DNA of 63,416 nucleotides from Flavobacteriaceae bacterium (GCA_012522185.1 JAAYKY010000010.1:1-63416); one strand, 5' to 3'; positions 53,533-62,385 are shown, counted from the stretch's first letter. Program-made: numbers and translations. Notes: a model not told the origin generated them from the sequence alone.

Positions 53533-55218
53533 TTAGTTAATTATCACTTTTTTGGTTGTAAAGCCTGATTCGGTTTGAATCTGAACGAGATAAAATCCTG
53601 GCTGAAGTCCGCGAACGTTTATTGTTGTGTTTGTGTTAGCGACTTTTTGTGAAGAAACAACCTGACCATTTGAACTGATCAACTGAATTCCTAAAATGTT
53701 CTCACCATTATGGGTTTTGATGTTTAAAATCTCTTTGGCCGGATTGGGATAGACATCCATCGAAAGGGCATTGGCAGGTGAGTCTATGACCGACATTTCA
53801 CCAGAAGAGAAGAACAGCGTTATGTTGGGCGTGTACCAAACATTGTAACCTGACGGCGGATTCATAGCATCGTAGGGTTCCTGTGCTCCGTCGATCATTC
53901 TCGAATAAATCGGTTCTTCATGGTAAGTGCTGATGAAAGTTGACCACAAAATCTGTTCGGAATAAGTCTTGTTTGAATATACAACCAGATTTCCACCGGT
54001 ATATTCGTAAGGCGTATCAAGCTGAATGTAATGTGAATTAAAACCTTTTCTAAAATCCATCAGTCCGTCATATACCAATGTGAAAGAAGCAGGATTTACC
54101 CAATCATTTGATAAGTCTGTCTGATCTGTTTCGGCCAGATAAATCTGAACTGGAACATCCTGAATATCTTCATCGAACTGGCTATTGTATTGGATTCCCG
54201 TTAGGGCTGCTGATTCTTCTACCTGACCGATGTCCTGAGATAAATAAAGCGTTTGGGATAAGCTATTCAAATTGAAAAAGTTATAAGGAATGGCATGTTG
54301 TAAAGGATAAGAGCCACTTCCGATCTGAACGTTCTCAGTATCCTGCGCCAAAACATTTACCAAAAGGTTGTTGGAATCGTTATTTTCCGAATCCTGGTCT
54401 TGTGCCAATTCAACAGTTGCATAGATGGTGTGAGCTCCCATATCGGAAGCATCTGGTGTCCAGGGAAAAATATAAAATTTCTTTTCAGTAAAATTGATTT
54501 CCTCTCCGGGTAAAGAAGCAAGTTCCTCACCTTCCTGGTTTTTAAGTTTCACCGTATAATTGGTTTGAGTAAGTTTTCCGCCATTTTGAACTTCGGCGAC
54601 GAAAGTCGTTTCAATTCCGGCATTTGGAGTGGTATTTCCCATGATATTGGAAATCAATAAATCATTGTCCATCGCTGATTCCACTATAAGATCATCAATT
54701 GCCCAACCGTTGATTCCCATATTATTGCCTTCGAAACGGAAAGCAATTTGCATTTCGGTAGCGCCGTCTGGAGCTGTGATGTAATAGGCAAATTCGTCTT
54801 GTGGAATGTTCAATAATCCCAACAATTGTTCCCATAGTGGTTGCCAGGTGGTTCCACCGTCAAAAGTCACGTCCATCCCAATGGTTTCGCCCCAATCGCC
54901 GGCGTAATTGATCAAATATTGTTTGTATTTTACCAATAATTGGCTATGTCCTTCCAAGGCGATGGCCGGAGAAATCAGGCGGCTGAGTCCAGCTTGCATT
55001 CCATATCCCATATACAATTCAGGAGCGGTTCCACCGGAAATTTGGGAATTGTTGATCGACCACTCAGGTGGTTGTTCCGCGTCGATTGTCCAATTGGTAG
55101 GCAGTGGACCTGGCGTATAATCGAAATTCTCTGCGAAAAGAATTTGTTGTGCCTGCACCATCCCATTGAACAGGAAAAGAGCAGGAATAATTTTCAAAAA
55201 AGTAATAAATCGTTTCAT
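53533..55218 (-). CDS. Secreted T9SS cargo protein with MAM-like domain
   Basis: 561 aa. Signal peptide about 1-23. Residues 28-190 resemble a choice-of-anchor / MAM-type beta-sandwich (ILFAENFDYTPGPLPTNWT, SAMDNDLLISN). A CARDB-like section follows (about 190-290). The last 80 residues are a type A T9SS sorting domain (MDVYPNPAKEILNIK at about 482-496, GLQPGFYLVQIQTESGFTTKKVIIN at the end). It is therefore exported by the type IX system and anchored or released at the surface; ligand unknown. Confidence 0.86.
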   Translation of the reverse strand: MKRFITFLKIIPALFLFNGMVQAQQILFAENFDYTPGPLPTNWTIDAEQPPEWSINNSQISGGTAPELYMGYGMQAGLSRLISPAIALEGHSQLLVKYKQYLINYAGDWGETIGMDVTFDGGTTWQPLWEQLLGLLNIPQDEFAYYITAPDGATEMQIAFRFEGNNMGINGWAIDDLIVESAMDNDLLISNIMGNTTPNAGIETTFVAEVQNGGKLTQTNYTVKLKNQEGEELASLPGEEINFTEKKFYIFPWTPDASDMGAHTIYATVELAQDQDSENNDSNNLLVNVLAQDTENVQIGSGSYPLQHAIPYNFFNLNSLSQTLYLSQDIGQVEESAALTGIQYNSQFDEDIQDVPVQIYLAETDQTDLSNDWVNPASFTLVYDGLMDFRKGFNSHYIQLDTPYEYTGGNLVVYSNKTYSEQILWSTFISTYHEEPIYSRMIDGAQEPYDAMNPPSGYNVWYTPNITLFFSSGEMSVIDSPANALSMDVYPNPAKEILNIKTHNGENILGIQLISSNGQVVSSQKVANTNTTINVRGLQPGFYLVQIQTESGFTTKKVIIN

Positions 55219-55307
55219 GTGAATTTTTTTAGATATTCTAATTACAAATTAACTTTAGAATAAGAAACCTTGCAATTGGGGATTGCTGCTAATTTTTGAA
55301 TTAATCC

Positions 55308-55327
55308 ATTAAGTGCTACCACTTAAT
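55308..55327. promoter_or_regulatory. Palindrome upstream of the histidine kinase gene
   Basis: ATTAAGTG (55308-55315) and CACTTAAT (55320-55327) are perfect mirror arms around a 4-base spacer, 73 bp before the kinase ATG. It is a plausible regulator site; no binding protein can be named. Confidence 0.4.
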
Positions 55328-55399
55328 TTTAATTTGGCGCCCTAGAATGGAGCGCGGAATTCATTATTAAGTTTCATATTTGTAAGGATTTTTTATTAA

Positions 55400-57355
55400 A
55401 TGAAAGAGACCCAACATAAAAATAAGAATACGGTGCGGAAGTTTTTATTTCTAAGTTTCCTTTCCGTTGGGTTTGTCTTTTTATTGAATTCCTGCGATTC
55501 AAGGAATCAAAAAGCAGATGCTGAAGTGGATGAAAGGTACCAGCAAGATTTTGAAGAAATTTATAAACTGATTTATGAAGATCCTGCTTTGGCCAGAGAA
55601 AAATCCCGTGAAATTCTGGACGGCCTTGTAGCAGAAGATAAAAAGCCACGTATCAAATCCTTGAAATACATCGGCTCGTCCTATGCGTTGGAAACGAAAT
55701 ATCCGGAAGCGATAAAATATTACAATGAAGCTCTGGGCCTCGCCGAGGAAATTGAGGATCATTTTGAAATGGGTAATCTCAACAATAATCTGGGGACGAT
55801 ATACAATGAATTCGGGAATTATAATTCGGCCTATATTTATTTTATCACAGCATTGGATCAATATAATTTGGCGGGAAATAAAGAAAAAAGAAGTGGAACT
55901 TTGAATAATATAGGTTTGACTTATCTTAATTTGGGGAATTTCGAAAAAGCCCTTAGTTATTTTGAGCAGGCGCTGGAAACAATGGAAATCCGAGATCCGA
56001 TTATGCGTTCTACTATTCTGAATAATATAGCCATCTGCAAGGTCAATTTGAAAGAGATAAAGGAAGCAATGGAAATTTTGGATCGTTCCATTGAGCTTTC
56101 AGAACAAGCCAATAATCAGTATGGGCTTTGTATTTCTTATCAGATCAAAGGGAATTTTTTGCTGGCTGAAGAAAAAAAAGAAGAAGCATTTATTGCCTAT
56201 CAGAAAAGTTTGCAGATTGCAGAAAACGCCGATTTGTTTCACCAGACAGCCGTTTCCAAAACAGGCATTGCGCGTGTTTTGCTGAATCAGAATAAATCAG
56301 ACGAAGCTTTGAAAATAGCGGAAGAAGTAATGAAAATGGCCGATGAAAAGAATAGTCTGGTACTTCAAACCGATGCGCACCGGTTGCTGGCCAGCATTTA
56401 TCAGACTAAAGGAAAGTTTGAAAAAAGCCTTCTTCATTTTCAGAAACATATAGAAGTTAAAGAAGAACTGAACAATAATTCTGTTGTCAATCAGATTTAC
56501 GATGTAGAGCTTAATCATCTGAATCAGCTTAATAAGATGCAGCAATTGGAGCTTGATAAAAAGGAGCTCGCCATTCGTAATAAAAATAATCTGTTGTTTT
56601 TTGTTTCGTCGTTATTTCTGCTTGGTTTGGCCGGACTTTATCTTGCGTATCGAAATCATCGCAACAAACAAAAAGTCAAACTACAATCCACGATTCTGGA
56701 ATTAACCAAAAAGAAATCAAATGCAGCGATGGAAGCCGAAATTGTGGAAAGAAAACGAATCGGTCGCGAGCTTCACGATAGTTTGGGGTATCTTCTTTCA
56801 CTTGCCGGACTCAATGCCAGTGTTTTGCAAAAGCGAAAGGATATTTCGGAAGAAAAGAAAGCCGAATTGCTGAATTCGCTGATGGAAAGCATTGACGATG
56901 CTTTTGAAGAGGTTCGGAATATATCTCATAATCTCGCTCCGTCCTTGCTTTCTGAACAAGGTCTGAAAGGTGCGCTAAAAAGTATCGCGGATCGGGTCAA
57001 CCAAAGCAATAAGCTCAAGATGAGTTTTGAAACATTCGGATTGAATCAAAAACCGGATGGATTGACCGAAAATGTGCTGTACAGAACCATTCAGGAAATT
57101 GTAAATAATACCATCAAACACGCCGAAGCCGGCGAATTGTTTATTCAGATTGCTCAAGATACCAACCAGATTACCCTTTTGGCAGAAGATAATGGAAAAG
57201 GATTTGATGTCAACCAATTGAAAACGGGTTCCAGCTTTGGTTTGTCCCATATAAAGTCCTGGGTTGAAAACCTGAATGGAAACATTCACATAGATTCCAA
57301 AACGGGGAGAGGAACCATCATCAGTATTTTAATTCCAAAAGAGAAAACAGCATAA
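55400..57355 (+). CDS. TPR-containing sensor histidine kinase
   Basis: 651 aa. N-terminal signal-like or lipid-anchored segment (FLSFLSVGFVFLLNSC), then about seven tetratricopeptide repeats (about 75-390, e.g. YNEALGLAEEIEDHFEMGNLNNNLGTIYNEFGNY), a transmembrane segment near 395-413 (LLFFVSSLFLLGLAGLYLAY) and a coiled linker. HisKA_3 phospho-acceptor in ERKRIGRELHDSLGYLL (about 449-465, His about 457) and a HATPase_c domain with VNNTIKHAEAGEL and DNGKGFDVNQL. NarL/DesK-type cytoplasmic kinase with periplasmic TPR sensor. It pairs with the regulator 1 bp downstream. Confidence 0.9.
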   Translation: MKETQHKNKNTVRKFLFLSFLSVGFVFLLNSCDSRNQKADAEVDERYQQDFEEIYKLIYEDPALAREKSREILDGLVAEDKKPRIKSLKYIGSSYALETKYPEAIKYYNEALGLAEEIEDHFEMGNLNNNLGTIYNEFGNYNSAYIYFITALDQYNLAGNKEKRSGTLNNIGLTYLNLGNFEKALSYFEQALETMEIRDPIMRSTILNNIAICKVNLKEIKEAMEILDRSIELSEQANNQYGLCISYQIKGNFLLAEEKKEEAFIAYQKSLQIAENADLFHQTAVSKTGIARVLLNQNKSDEALKIAEEVMKMADEKNSLVLQTDAHRLLASIYQTKGKFEKSLLHFQKHIEVKEELNNNSVVNQIYDVELNHLNQLNKMQQLELDKKELAIRNKNNLLFFVSSLFLLGLAGLYLAYRNHRNKQKVKLQSTILELTKKKSNAAMEAEIVERKRIGRELHDSLGYLLSLAGLNASVLQKRKDISEEKKAELLNSLMESIDDAFEEVRNISHNLAPSLLSEQGLKGALKSIADRVNQSNKLKMSFETFGLNQKPDGLTENVLYRTIQEIVNNTIKHAEAGELFIQIAQDTNQITLLAEDNGKGFDVNQLKTGSSFGLSHIKSWVENLNGNIHIDSKTGRGTIISILIPKEKTA

Positions 57356-57356
57356 T

Positions 57357-58031
57357 ATGTCCAAAGAACAGATAAAAGTTTTAATTGTTGACGATCACCA
57401 ACTTATGATTGAAGGTCTGAGGTCTTTGCTTGAAGATGAAGAAGGTATTGGTTCTGTTGCAGGCGCCAATTCGATGGAAGAAACCCTGACGTTTTTGGAA
57501 AAAAATCAGGTGGATGTAGTCCTGATGGATATCAATATGCCGGAAGTTTCGGGAATTGAAATCACCCAAAAGATCGGGGAAAATTATCCGGCTACCAAAG
57601 TGATTGCGTTGACGATGCATGATGATATTTCCATCATCACCCGAATGATCAAAGCCGGAGCCTCTGGTTATGTATTGAAGAAAACCAATATGAATGAGGT
57701 GATCGATGCGTTGAAGATTGTTCATGCCGGAGGAAAATATTTGAGTATGACCACGCAGAACATCATTATGGATAATCTCATGAGCCCCGATGAACTGATG
57801 GATGGCAAAGAAGAAAACAAACCAGTTTTATCGGCCCGAGAATTAGAAGTGCTTAAACTCATTGCAAAAGAATACAGCAATGAAAAAATCGGGGAAAAAC
57901 TATTCATCAGCGAAAGAACGGTGGAAGCACATCGCCGGAATATTTTTATCAAAACCAAGACAAAATCCATCGTGGGGCTGATGAAATATGCCATAAAAGA
58001 AGGTTTGATTCCGATTCATCCGGAGAAGTGA
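57357..58031 (+). CDS. LuxR/NarL-type response regulator
   Basis: 224 aa. Receiver domain 1-125, with acidic residues in VLIVDDHQLM, phospho-acceptor Asp in VVLMDINMPEVSG (about 59), Thr in ALTMHDD and Lys in YVLKKTN. The C-terminal LuxR HTH (about 158-215: LSARELEVLKLIAKEYSNEKIGEKLFISERTVEAHRRNIFIKTKTKSI) binds DNA. The 1-bp spacing to the kinase indicates co-expression and cognate pairing. Confidence 0.94.
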   Translation: MSKEQIKVLIVDDHQLMIEGLRSLLEDEEGIGSVAGANSMEETLTFLEKNQVDVVLMDINMPEVSGIEITQKIGENYPATKVIALTMHDDISIITRMIKAGASGYVLKKTNMNEVIDALKIVHAGGKYLSMTTQNIIMDNLMSPDELMDGKEENKPVLSARELEVLKLIAKEYSNEKIGEKLFISERTVEAHRRNIFIKTKTKSIVGLMKYAIKEGLIPIHPEK

Positions 58032-58284
58032 TGAAGTGTTGGGTGTTGAGTGCTGGGGGCTTGTAATCAATAATAGTATGCTTTGAGAAAGTTTAATTTG
58101 TCGGAGTTTTCATACACTATTCATACTTTATCTATGCTTTATCTATGCTTTATGGGTACACTGTCTATACGTGAAATTTCCCGGTTGTTGTCAATTGGTT
58201 TTATTCTGCTTAAATCTTTAAGCCGCTGATGTATTTAGATTTATTCAAAACGATTTATCTAAAAAGGACGAGCCTTTTGCGATA
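58032..58284. other. Intergenic gap with 11-bp repeat, no gene
   Basis: After the regulator stop codon there is a 253-bp stretch holding the 11-bp repeat at 58123-58155. No complete ORF or RNA gene is recognised. Confidence 0.5.
58123..58155. repeat. 11-bp tandem repeat
   Basis: Three 11-bp units, ATACTTTATCT, ATGCTTTATCT and ATGCTTTATGG, with flanking sequence continuing in the same period. Same 11-bp spacing as the repeat at 51524, different sequence. Confidence 0.6.
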
Positions 58285-58533
58285 AAATGAAAAATGCCCG
58301 ATTTGGTATAAATACTCCATCCCTATGGTCAAGAGGAATTGGCTCAATTTCCAAGAGAAAAAATCAATAATCATTATGTGGCAAAAATCAAACCTGGAAA
58401 ACACAGTTTGATTTTACCGCTGGGTGCAAAAGCTGATTTGACGATAGATTTAGGTGGTATTGCGCGCAAAGAAAATTACACTTTGAAACTGATTGACATT
58501 AGCGGAATAGAATGGACTGCTGAAATAAAATAA
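58285..58533 (+). pseudogene. C-terminal gene fragment
   Basis: An open frame of 82 codons follows TAA at 58282 and ends at TAA (58531-58533). It has no ATG; the nearest start is TTG at 58339. The sequence (KHSLILPLGAKADLTIDLGGIARKENYTLKLIDISGIEWTAEIK at the end) is protein-like and resembles the C-terminal half of a larger domain. The family was not identified. It precedes a terminator at 58550, consistent with an old gene end. Confidence 0.5.
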
Positions 58534-58549
58534 CATATTTGTGAGCATA

Positions 58550-58580
58550 AAAAAGCTGTCGCATTTAACGACAGCTTTTT
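58550..58580 (+). terminator. Rho-independent terminator
   Basis: AAAAAGCTGTCG (58550-58561) pairs perfectly with CGACAGCTTTTT (58569-58580), giving a 12-bp stem and terminal T-run. It ends the fragmentary gene at 58533. Confidence 0.85.
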
Positions 58581-58658
58581 ATTTGTTCTGAAATTTTCAA
58601 AAATCTATTGATATATTGTGAATTGTAAGCCTCCCTTTTTTGTTACCATTGTAAAAAT

Positions 58659-58759
58659 TAATTATTGTTATTCATTAATTCAAATTGTTTAGGGGATTTA
58701 TATCCAAGTGATTTATGAGGTCTTTGGTGATTGTATTCCCATTGCCATTGAGATGTTTT
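58659..58759 (-). mobile_element. IS3-family transposase remnant, 3' end
   Basis: The minus strand from about 58759 to the stop codon at 58659-58661 reads KTSQWQWEYNHQRPHKSL..., then GYKSPKQFELMNNNN, the C-terminal end of an IS3-type OrfB integrase (W..W.YN..RPH..L.Y.SP). The rest of the gene upstream (58760 onward) does not continue as transposase. No ends or duplications were found. Confidence 0.7.
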
Positions 58760-58906
58760 TGGGGATTTACACTTGTAGTAAATGGAAAATTGTGCCTAAT
58801 GTAGAAATAGAAGCAGATATCTGATACCACATTCGTACATTTAGAGTGGCTAAAAAAGGTTCCCTGGCCGGAAAACTGTCAGGTAGAACAGGATTTGATT
58901 ATATAG

Positions 58907-59023
58907 CGAGCTTTGATTGCTTTATTCAGTGGCGAATTTATTAAAGAACCTTTGGTATTTCGTGGAGGGACAGCCCTGGATTGTCTAATCCTTTCACGAC
59001 GATTGATAATATATCATATTTGA
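58907..59023 (+). pseudogene. AbiEii-like nucleotidyltransferase toxin fragment
   Basis: Plus strand reads RALIALFSGEFIKEPLVFRG, then GTALDCL, before going out of frame at about 58982; this matches the nucleotidyltransferase core (LVF.GGTAL) of AbiEii/AbiGii type IV toxins. The residues after GGTALD that should hold the metal-binding aspartates are in other frames. No AbiEi antitoxin is present. A decayed remnant. Confidence 0.55.
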
Positions 59024-59060
59024 TATTTATGAAATGATTAAAGAGGTTTCATACTTAATA

Positions 59061-59136
59061 TGCACAAAACAACTTTGCCCTTTACCCCGTATTTAACTTC
59101 ACTGAATTTCGTTTCGCCAAACCTCGTTTGTGTGCA
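59061..59136 (-). other. attC-like element A
   Basis: A 76-bp element directly after the nhaA stop codon (59141). Its outer ends are TGCACAAAACAAC (59061-59073, plus strand) and GTTTGTGTGCA (59126-59136), so the minus strand begins with TGCACACAAAC and ends with GTTGTTTTGTGCA. Its arms pair less fully than in elements B and C, and it shares with them the CGAGG and GGCGAA core on the minus strand. It looks like a shortened or diverged form of the same site. Confidence 0.6.
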
Positions 59137-60572
59137 GGTATTACTTTTTCGGTTGTTTGTTTAAAATCAAATATCCCAAAATTCCTGCAACTATAGAAGC
59201 AAAGAAAATTCCAATTTTTGCTTGAATAATATGCTCTTCATTTGTAAAAGCTAAAGAAGTAATAAACAAAGACATTGTAAATCCTATACCAGCTAATAAT
59301 GCTAGTCCCAAAAGATTTCTGATATTCATTCCGTCTGGAAATGGTGCAATTTTTAGTTTTACAAACAACAAAGTGAAGCCAACTACTCCAACAACTTTTC
59401 CGACTAACAAACCAAGTGAGACACCTAAAGCAACATTTGTACTAAAAAGTTGTTCAAAATCAATAGCAACAGAGACTCCTGCATTGGCTAAAGCAAAAAT
59501 AGGAATAATAAGAAACGTAACGAATGGATGCATTGCGTGTTCTAATCGTTGCAATGGTGGAATTATATCGTTAGTGCCTTTTTTAACTTCATCTAAAATA
59601 TGTAATTGTTCGTTTGTCAAAGTCGGAATTTTGTCATTCGGGTCAATGGATTTAAACTTTGTGAGATAGTTTTGGATTTTCGTTATGTAAAGATTTTCTT
59701 TTATCTTCATATCAGCAGGAATTGTAAATGCTGCTAAAACAGAAGCGATAGTTGCGTGAACTCCTGATAATAAAAATGCAGTCCAAACACCTACAATACC
59801 TATAATTGCGTAAAACAAAACATTTCGCACACCCATTTTATTCCCGATGTACATTATTAATACAAATCCTAAACCGATTAAAAGACTTAAAGTTGAAATG
59901 TCGGAAGTGTAGAAAAATGCAATTACTAAAACTGCTCCTAAATCATCAACAATGGCTAATGCTGTCAAAAATACTTTTAATGAAAGTGGTATTTTATTTC
60001 CTAACAGATATAAAACTCCCAAAGCAAAAGCGATGTCAGTTGCCATTGGAATTCCCCAACCGTTTTGAGCTTCTCCAATTGGATTTAAAACAAAATATAT
60101 AATTGCAGGAACAAGCATTCCTCCTATTGCGGCTCCAATTGGTAATAATGCTTTTCTTGGATTTGACAGTTCTCCTCCAACAATTTCTCTTTTTAATTCA
60201 AGTCCAACAACGAAAAAGAAGATAGCCATTAAACCATCGTTTATCCAATGGTGTATGCTATATTCTAAATAGCTTTTACCATCAAATTGAAAACCAATTT
60301 TGTGTTCAAAGAATTGATGATATGCGTGGGATAAGGGTGAATTTGCGAAAATCAAGGCAATTATTACACTTATTCCGAGTACAATTCCTCCAGCTTTTTC
60401 GTTTTGTATAAATTTTTGAAATGGTTTGTTTAGTTTGTCAAAAGGATAATTTTTTTGTTCAATCATTACATTTTCTTTTCTTGTTTTGAGTTCTCAAAAT
60501 TACCTTTTTTTAAAGAATTATTTTAGTTAAATCGTCTTTTCTTGCTGACGTTGTTTTATACTTGCACACAAC
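59126..60572 (-). mobile_element. Cassette-like unit carrying nhaA
   Basis: The unit spans 59126-60572. Its plus-strand start GTTTGTGTGCAGGTATTA and the reverse complement of its end, GTTGTGTGCAAGTATAA, agree at most positions, so the two ends are complementary to each other. This is the relation between the ends of an integron gene cassette. nhaA with its own promoter is the only gene inside, oriented towards element A. Confidence 0.6.
59141..60466 (-). CDS. nhaA: Na+/H+ antiporter NhaA
   Basis: 441 aa inner membrane antiporter with about 12 hydrophobic segments. The two essential adjacent aspartates are in ALAIVDDLGAVLVIAFFY (about 166-183), and the substrate half-helix motif is in GIGFTMSLFITSLAF near residue 410. 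It exports sodium in exchange for protons, aiding salt and alkali tolerance. The stop codon lies 5 bp from element A. A -7 box TAATTTTG (minus strand, 60495-60502) is 28 bp upstream. The single-gene content of a cassette-like unit suggests lateral acquisition. Confidence 0.9.
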   Translation of the reverse strand: MIEQKNYPFDKLNKPFQKFIQNEKAGGIVLGISVIIALIFANSPLSHAYHQFFEHKIGFQFDGKSYLEYSIHHWINDGLMAIFFFVVGLELKREIVGGELSNPRKALLPIGAAIGGMLVPAIIYFVLNPIGEAQNGWGIPMATDIAFALGVLYLLGNKIPLSLKVFLTALAIVDDLGAVLVIAFFYTSDISTLSLLIGLGFVLIMYIGNKMGVRNVLFYAIIGIVGVWTAFLLSGVHATIASVLAAFTIPADMKIKENLYITKIQNYLTKFKSIDPNDKIPTLTNEQLHILDEVKKGTNDIIPPLQRLEHAMHPFVTFLIIPIFALANAGVSVAIDFEQLFSTNVALGVSLGLLVGKVVGVVGFTLLFVKLKIAPFPDGMNIRNLLGLALLAGIGFTMSLFITSLAFTNEEHIIQAKIGIFFASIVAGILGYLILNKQPKK

Positions 60573-60664
60573 TTTTCGAGGCTTTGCGAAGGAGCGGATT
60601 AGAAAGACGGAACTTTCAACTTTGCACTTAATCCCGCCATTTCGCCAATGCGATGTTATCAGCA
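60563..60664 (-). other. attC-like element B
   Basis: A 102-bp element. The minus strand begins TGCTGATAAC and ends GTTGTGTGCA. Inside, arm GCGAAATGGCGGGATTA pairs with TAATCCGCTCCTTCGC, with one unpaired G and a few mismatches, around a loop containing CAAAGTTGAAAG; CGAGGCTTTG and CGCATTG extend the stem. It shares its central half with element C (AAAGACGGAA, TTTGCACTTAA). The outermost AAC and GTT trinucleotides are in the positions of the integron core sites, but the flanking bases do not fit RYYYAAC/GTTRRRY. Confidence 0.65.
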
Positions 60665-60693
60665 GTCCTTTTATAGGTAATAAACTATCGTAC

Positions 60694-61125
60694 TTAATAT
60701 CTCATTCTCCAACTTGTTATCAATCCGTTCTCAACGGTAAATAAAAAGTTAGCTTTATTTGTATAACCTACACTCGAATACTGCCCTTTGACAACAACCT
60801 CATTTTCACTTATCACAGAATATTCAGGGTTGGCGACCTTGCCCTGGCGATCCACGATATCACTTTCAATCCATTTTTTGGTTTCTTCGGCTGTTTTCAT
60901 CACTCCATCCGCACCATAGGCTTGAGTGGCTGTTTCCGAAAATTGAGCTCTGATCAGTTCGGCATTTTCTGTTTGCATCGCTTCCATCAAAGTTTTTACT
61001 GGTTTTAATAGGGTTTCGTCTTGCATTTTTTCTGATTTTTTATTTGTTGTTTGATTGGTGTTTTGTGTTTGTCCACAAGCCGTAAGTGAAAAAGAGGAAA
61101 ACACAATGATTAGAAATTTTCTCAT
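60694..61125 (-). CDS. SnoaL-like lipoprotein
   Basis: 143 aa from the ATG at 61125. Lipoprotein signal MRKFLIIVFSSFSLTACGQ (Cys17). The remainder (about 38-143) fits a nuclear transport factor 2 / SnoaL-like (DUF4440-type) cone fold with LMEAMQTENAELIRAQFSETATQAYG. Ligand and activity unknown. The ATG overlaps the DoxX stop by ATGA, so the genes are co-translated. The longer frame upstream is the overlapping antisense of the DoxX gene region and is rejected. Confidence 0.8.
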   Translation of the reverse strand: MRKFLIIVFSSFSLTACGQTQNTNQTTNKKSEKMQDETLLKPVKTLMEAMQTENAELIRAQFSETATQAYGADGVMKTAEETKKWIESDIVDRQGKVANPEYSVISENEVVVKGQYSSVGYTNKANFLFTVENGLITSWRMRY

Positions 61126-61478
61126 AACACATTCGATTTTAATGGGTGTTGTAAATAAATGATGATTAAATTGAGTAACAGAAATGGGATTTCTATCGCC
61201 ACGCCTTTCAAGTCTTTGTTGAGCAACTGCAAACAGATAATCATCAGTATTCCCGCTGCCATTAGAAAGTTTCCCCACACGAATGTTTTCGGAAAAAGGA
61301 TTAATATAGATGCCAATAAGGTAACTGCACCATTAATCATTACAGCATTTTTGCTAAAATTCCATTTACCAAACATTTCGAGCATTTCTGGTTTTGCAAC
61401 GAGCATATTCCATCCGTGCTTGGCACCCATAAACACCGCAAATAAAATCAATGCTGAATTGAGAATTTTTAAAATCAT
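61122..61478 (-). CDS. DoxX-like membrane protein
   Basis: 118 aa from the Met at 61478 (MILKILNSALILFAVFMG); the open frame starts 8 codons earlier. About four hydrophobic segments. DoxX-like family (LIIIYLQHP at the C-terminal end, GWNMLVAKPEMLEMFGKW at the first loop). DoxX proteins are small membrane proteins linked to thiosulphate or quinone oxidation; function here is not known. Its stop overlaps the start of the lipoprotein gene. Confidence 0.75.
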   Translation of the reverse strand: MILKILNSALILFAVFMGAKHGWNMLVAKPEMLEMFGKWNFSKNAVMINGAVTLLASILILFPKTFVWGNFLMAAGILMIICLQLLNKDLKGVAIEIPFLLLNLIIIYLQHPLKSNVL

Positions 61479-61543
61479 AATCTTTAAATTTAAAAAAAGC
61501 AAAAAACTAAGTCATTTGCCTTTTCAAAATATTAAATTTTATT

Positions 61544-62299
61544 TTATCTTGTTGTGTAGCCTCCGTTTGCAAAAATAGTTTGTCCAGTAACCCACCAACC
61601 ATCGGTTACTAAAAACTCAACCAAAGGTGCGATGTCTTTAATGTCTGTAAGTCCACCTAAGTCAGAGGCTTGTTTGTGATAGGCTACGGCATCATCGCTT
61701 TCTTGTCCATAGAAAAACGGCGTGTCCATTGGTCCTGGAGCAACGGCAGTTACAGAAATTCCTCTTGAACCAAACTCTTTGGAAGCAGCCCTTGTAAAAT
61801 GCTCTACTGGAGCTTTTGCACCTGCATAAGTAGAATAATATCCTGTAAATGCAGCCAATAGCGAAGTTACAATTGTGTTGATCTTTCCATTATCGTTTAG
61901 TTTTTTGCCTGCTTCCTGAATGAAAAAATAAGCAACTTTCGCATTGATGTCGTTCATGCTGTCATATTCCTCTTCGGTGGTATCTACGAAAGGTTTTTTC
62001 AATACTTTTCCAACCGTATTAATAGCAATGTCAATTCCTCCGAATTTTTCGATAGTTGCATCAAAAAACTTTGTAATGTTTTTTACATCTGTCAAATCAG
62101 CTTGGAATAAAAATGCTTCTCCACCTGCGTTTATGATATCTGCCAATGTTTTTTCGGCTTCCGCCTTTGTGTTGTCGCTATTGTAGTGGATAGCCACTTT
62201 TGCTCCTTTAGCCGCAAAATTACGGCTTAGTAAGCCACCTAAATTTTTTGCACCACCTGCAATTAAAACTACTTTTCCATTTACATCGTTTCTTGCCAT
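61544..62299 (-). CDS. SDR family oxidoreductase
   Basis: 251 aa. Rossmann motif VVLIAGGAKNLGGLL (about 10-24; the usual TGxxxGxG is AGGAKNLG), NAG-equivalent INTVGKVL (about 93-100), catalytic Tyr and Lys in YYSTYAGAKAPVEHF (about 155-169) and PGPMDTPFFYG after the active site. NAD(P)-dependent alcohol or carbonyl reductase; substrate unknown. It lies 41 bp upstream of the DoxX open frame and 86 bp downstream of the regulator gene. Confidence 0.88.
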   Translation of the reverse strand: MARNDVNGKVVLIAGGAKNLGGLLSRNFAAKGAKVAIHYNSDNTKAEAEKTLADIINAGGEAFLFQADLTDVKNITKFFDATIEKFGGIDIAINTVGKVLKKPFVDTTEEEYDSMNDINAKVAYFFIQEAGKKLNDNGKINTIVTSLLAAFTGYYSTYAGAKAPVEHFTRAASKEFGSRGISVTAVAPGPMDTPFFYGQESDDAVAYHKQASDLGGLTDIKDIAPLVEFLVTDGWWVTGQTIFANGGYTTR

Positions 62300-62385
62300 T
62301 TTGTCTGATTTTAAAAGTTATACAATTGATTTAGCAAAGATGGCTAAGCAAAAAATATAAATCGTGGTGAACTTTTCGGAAGTTT

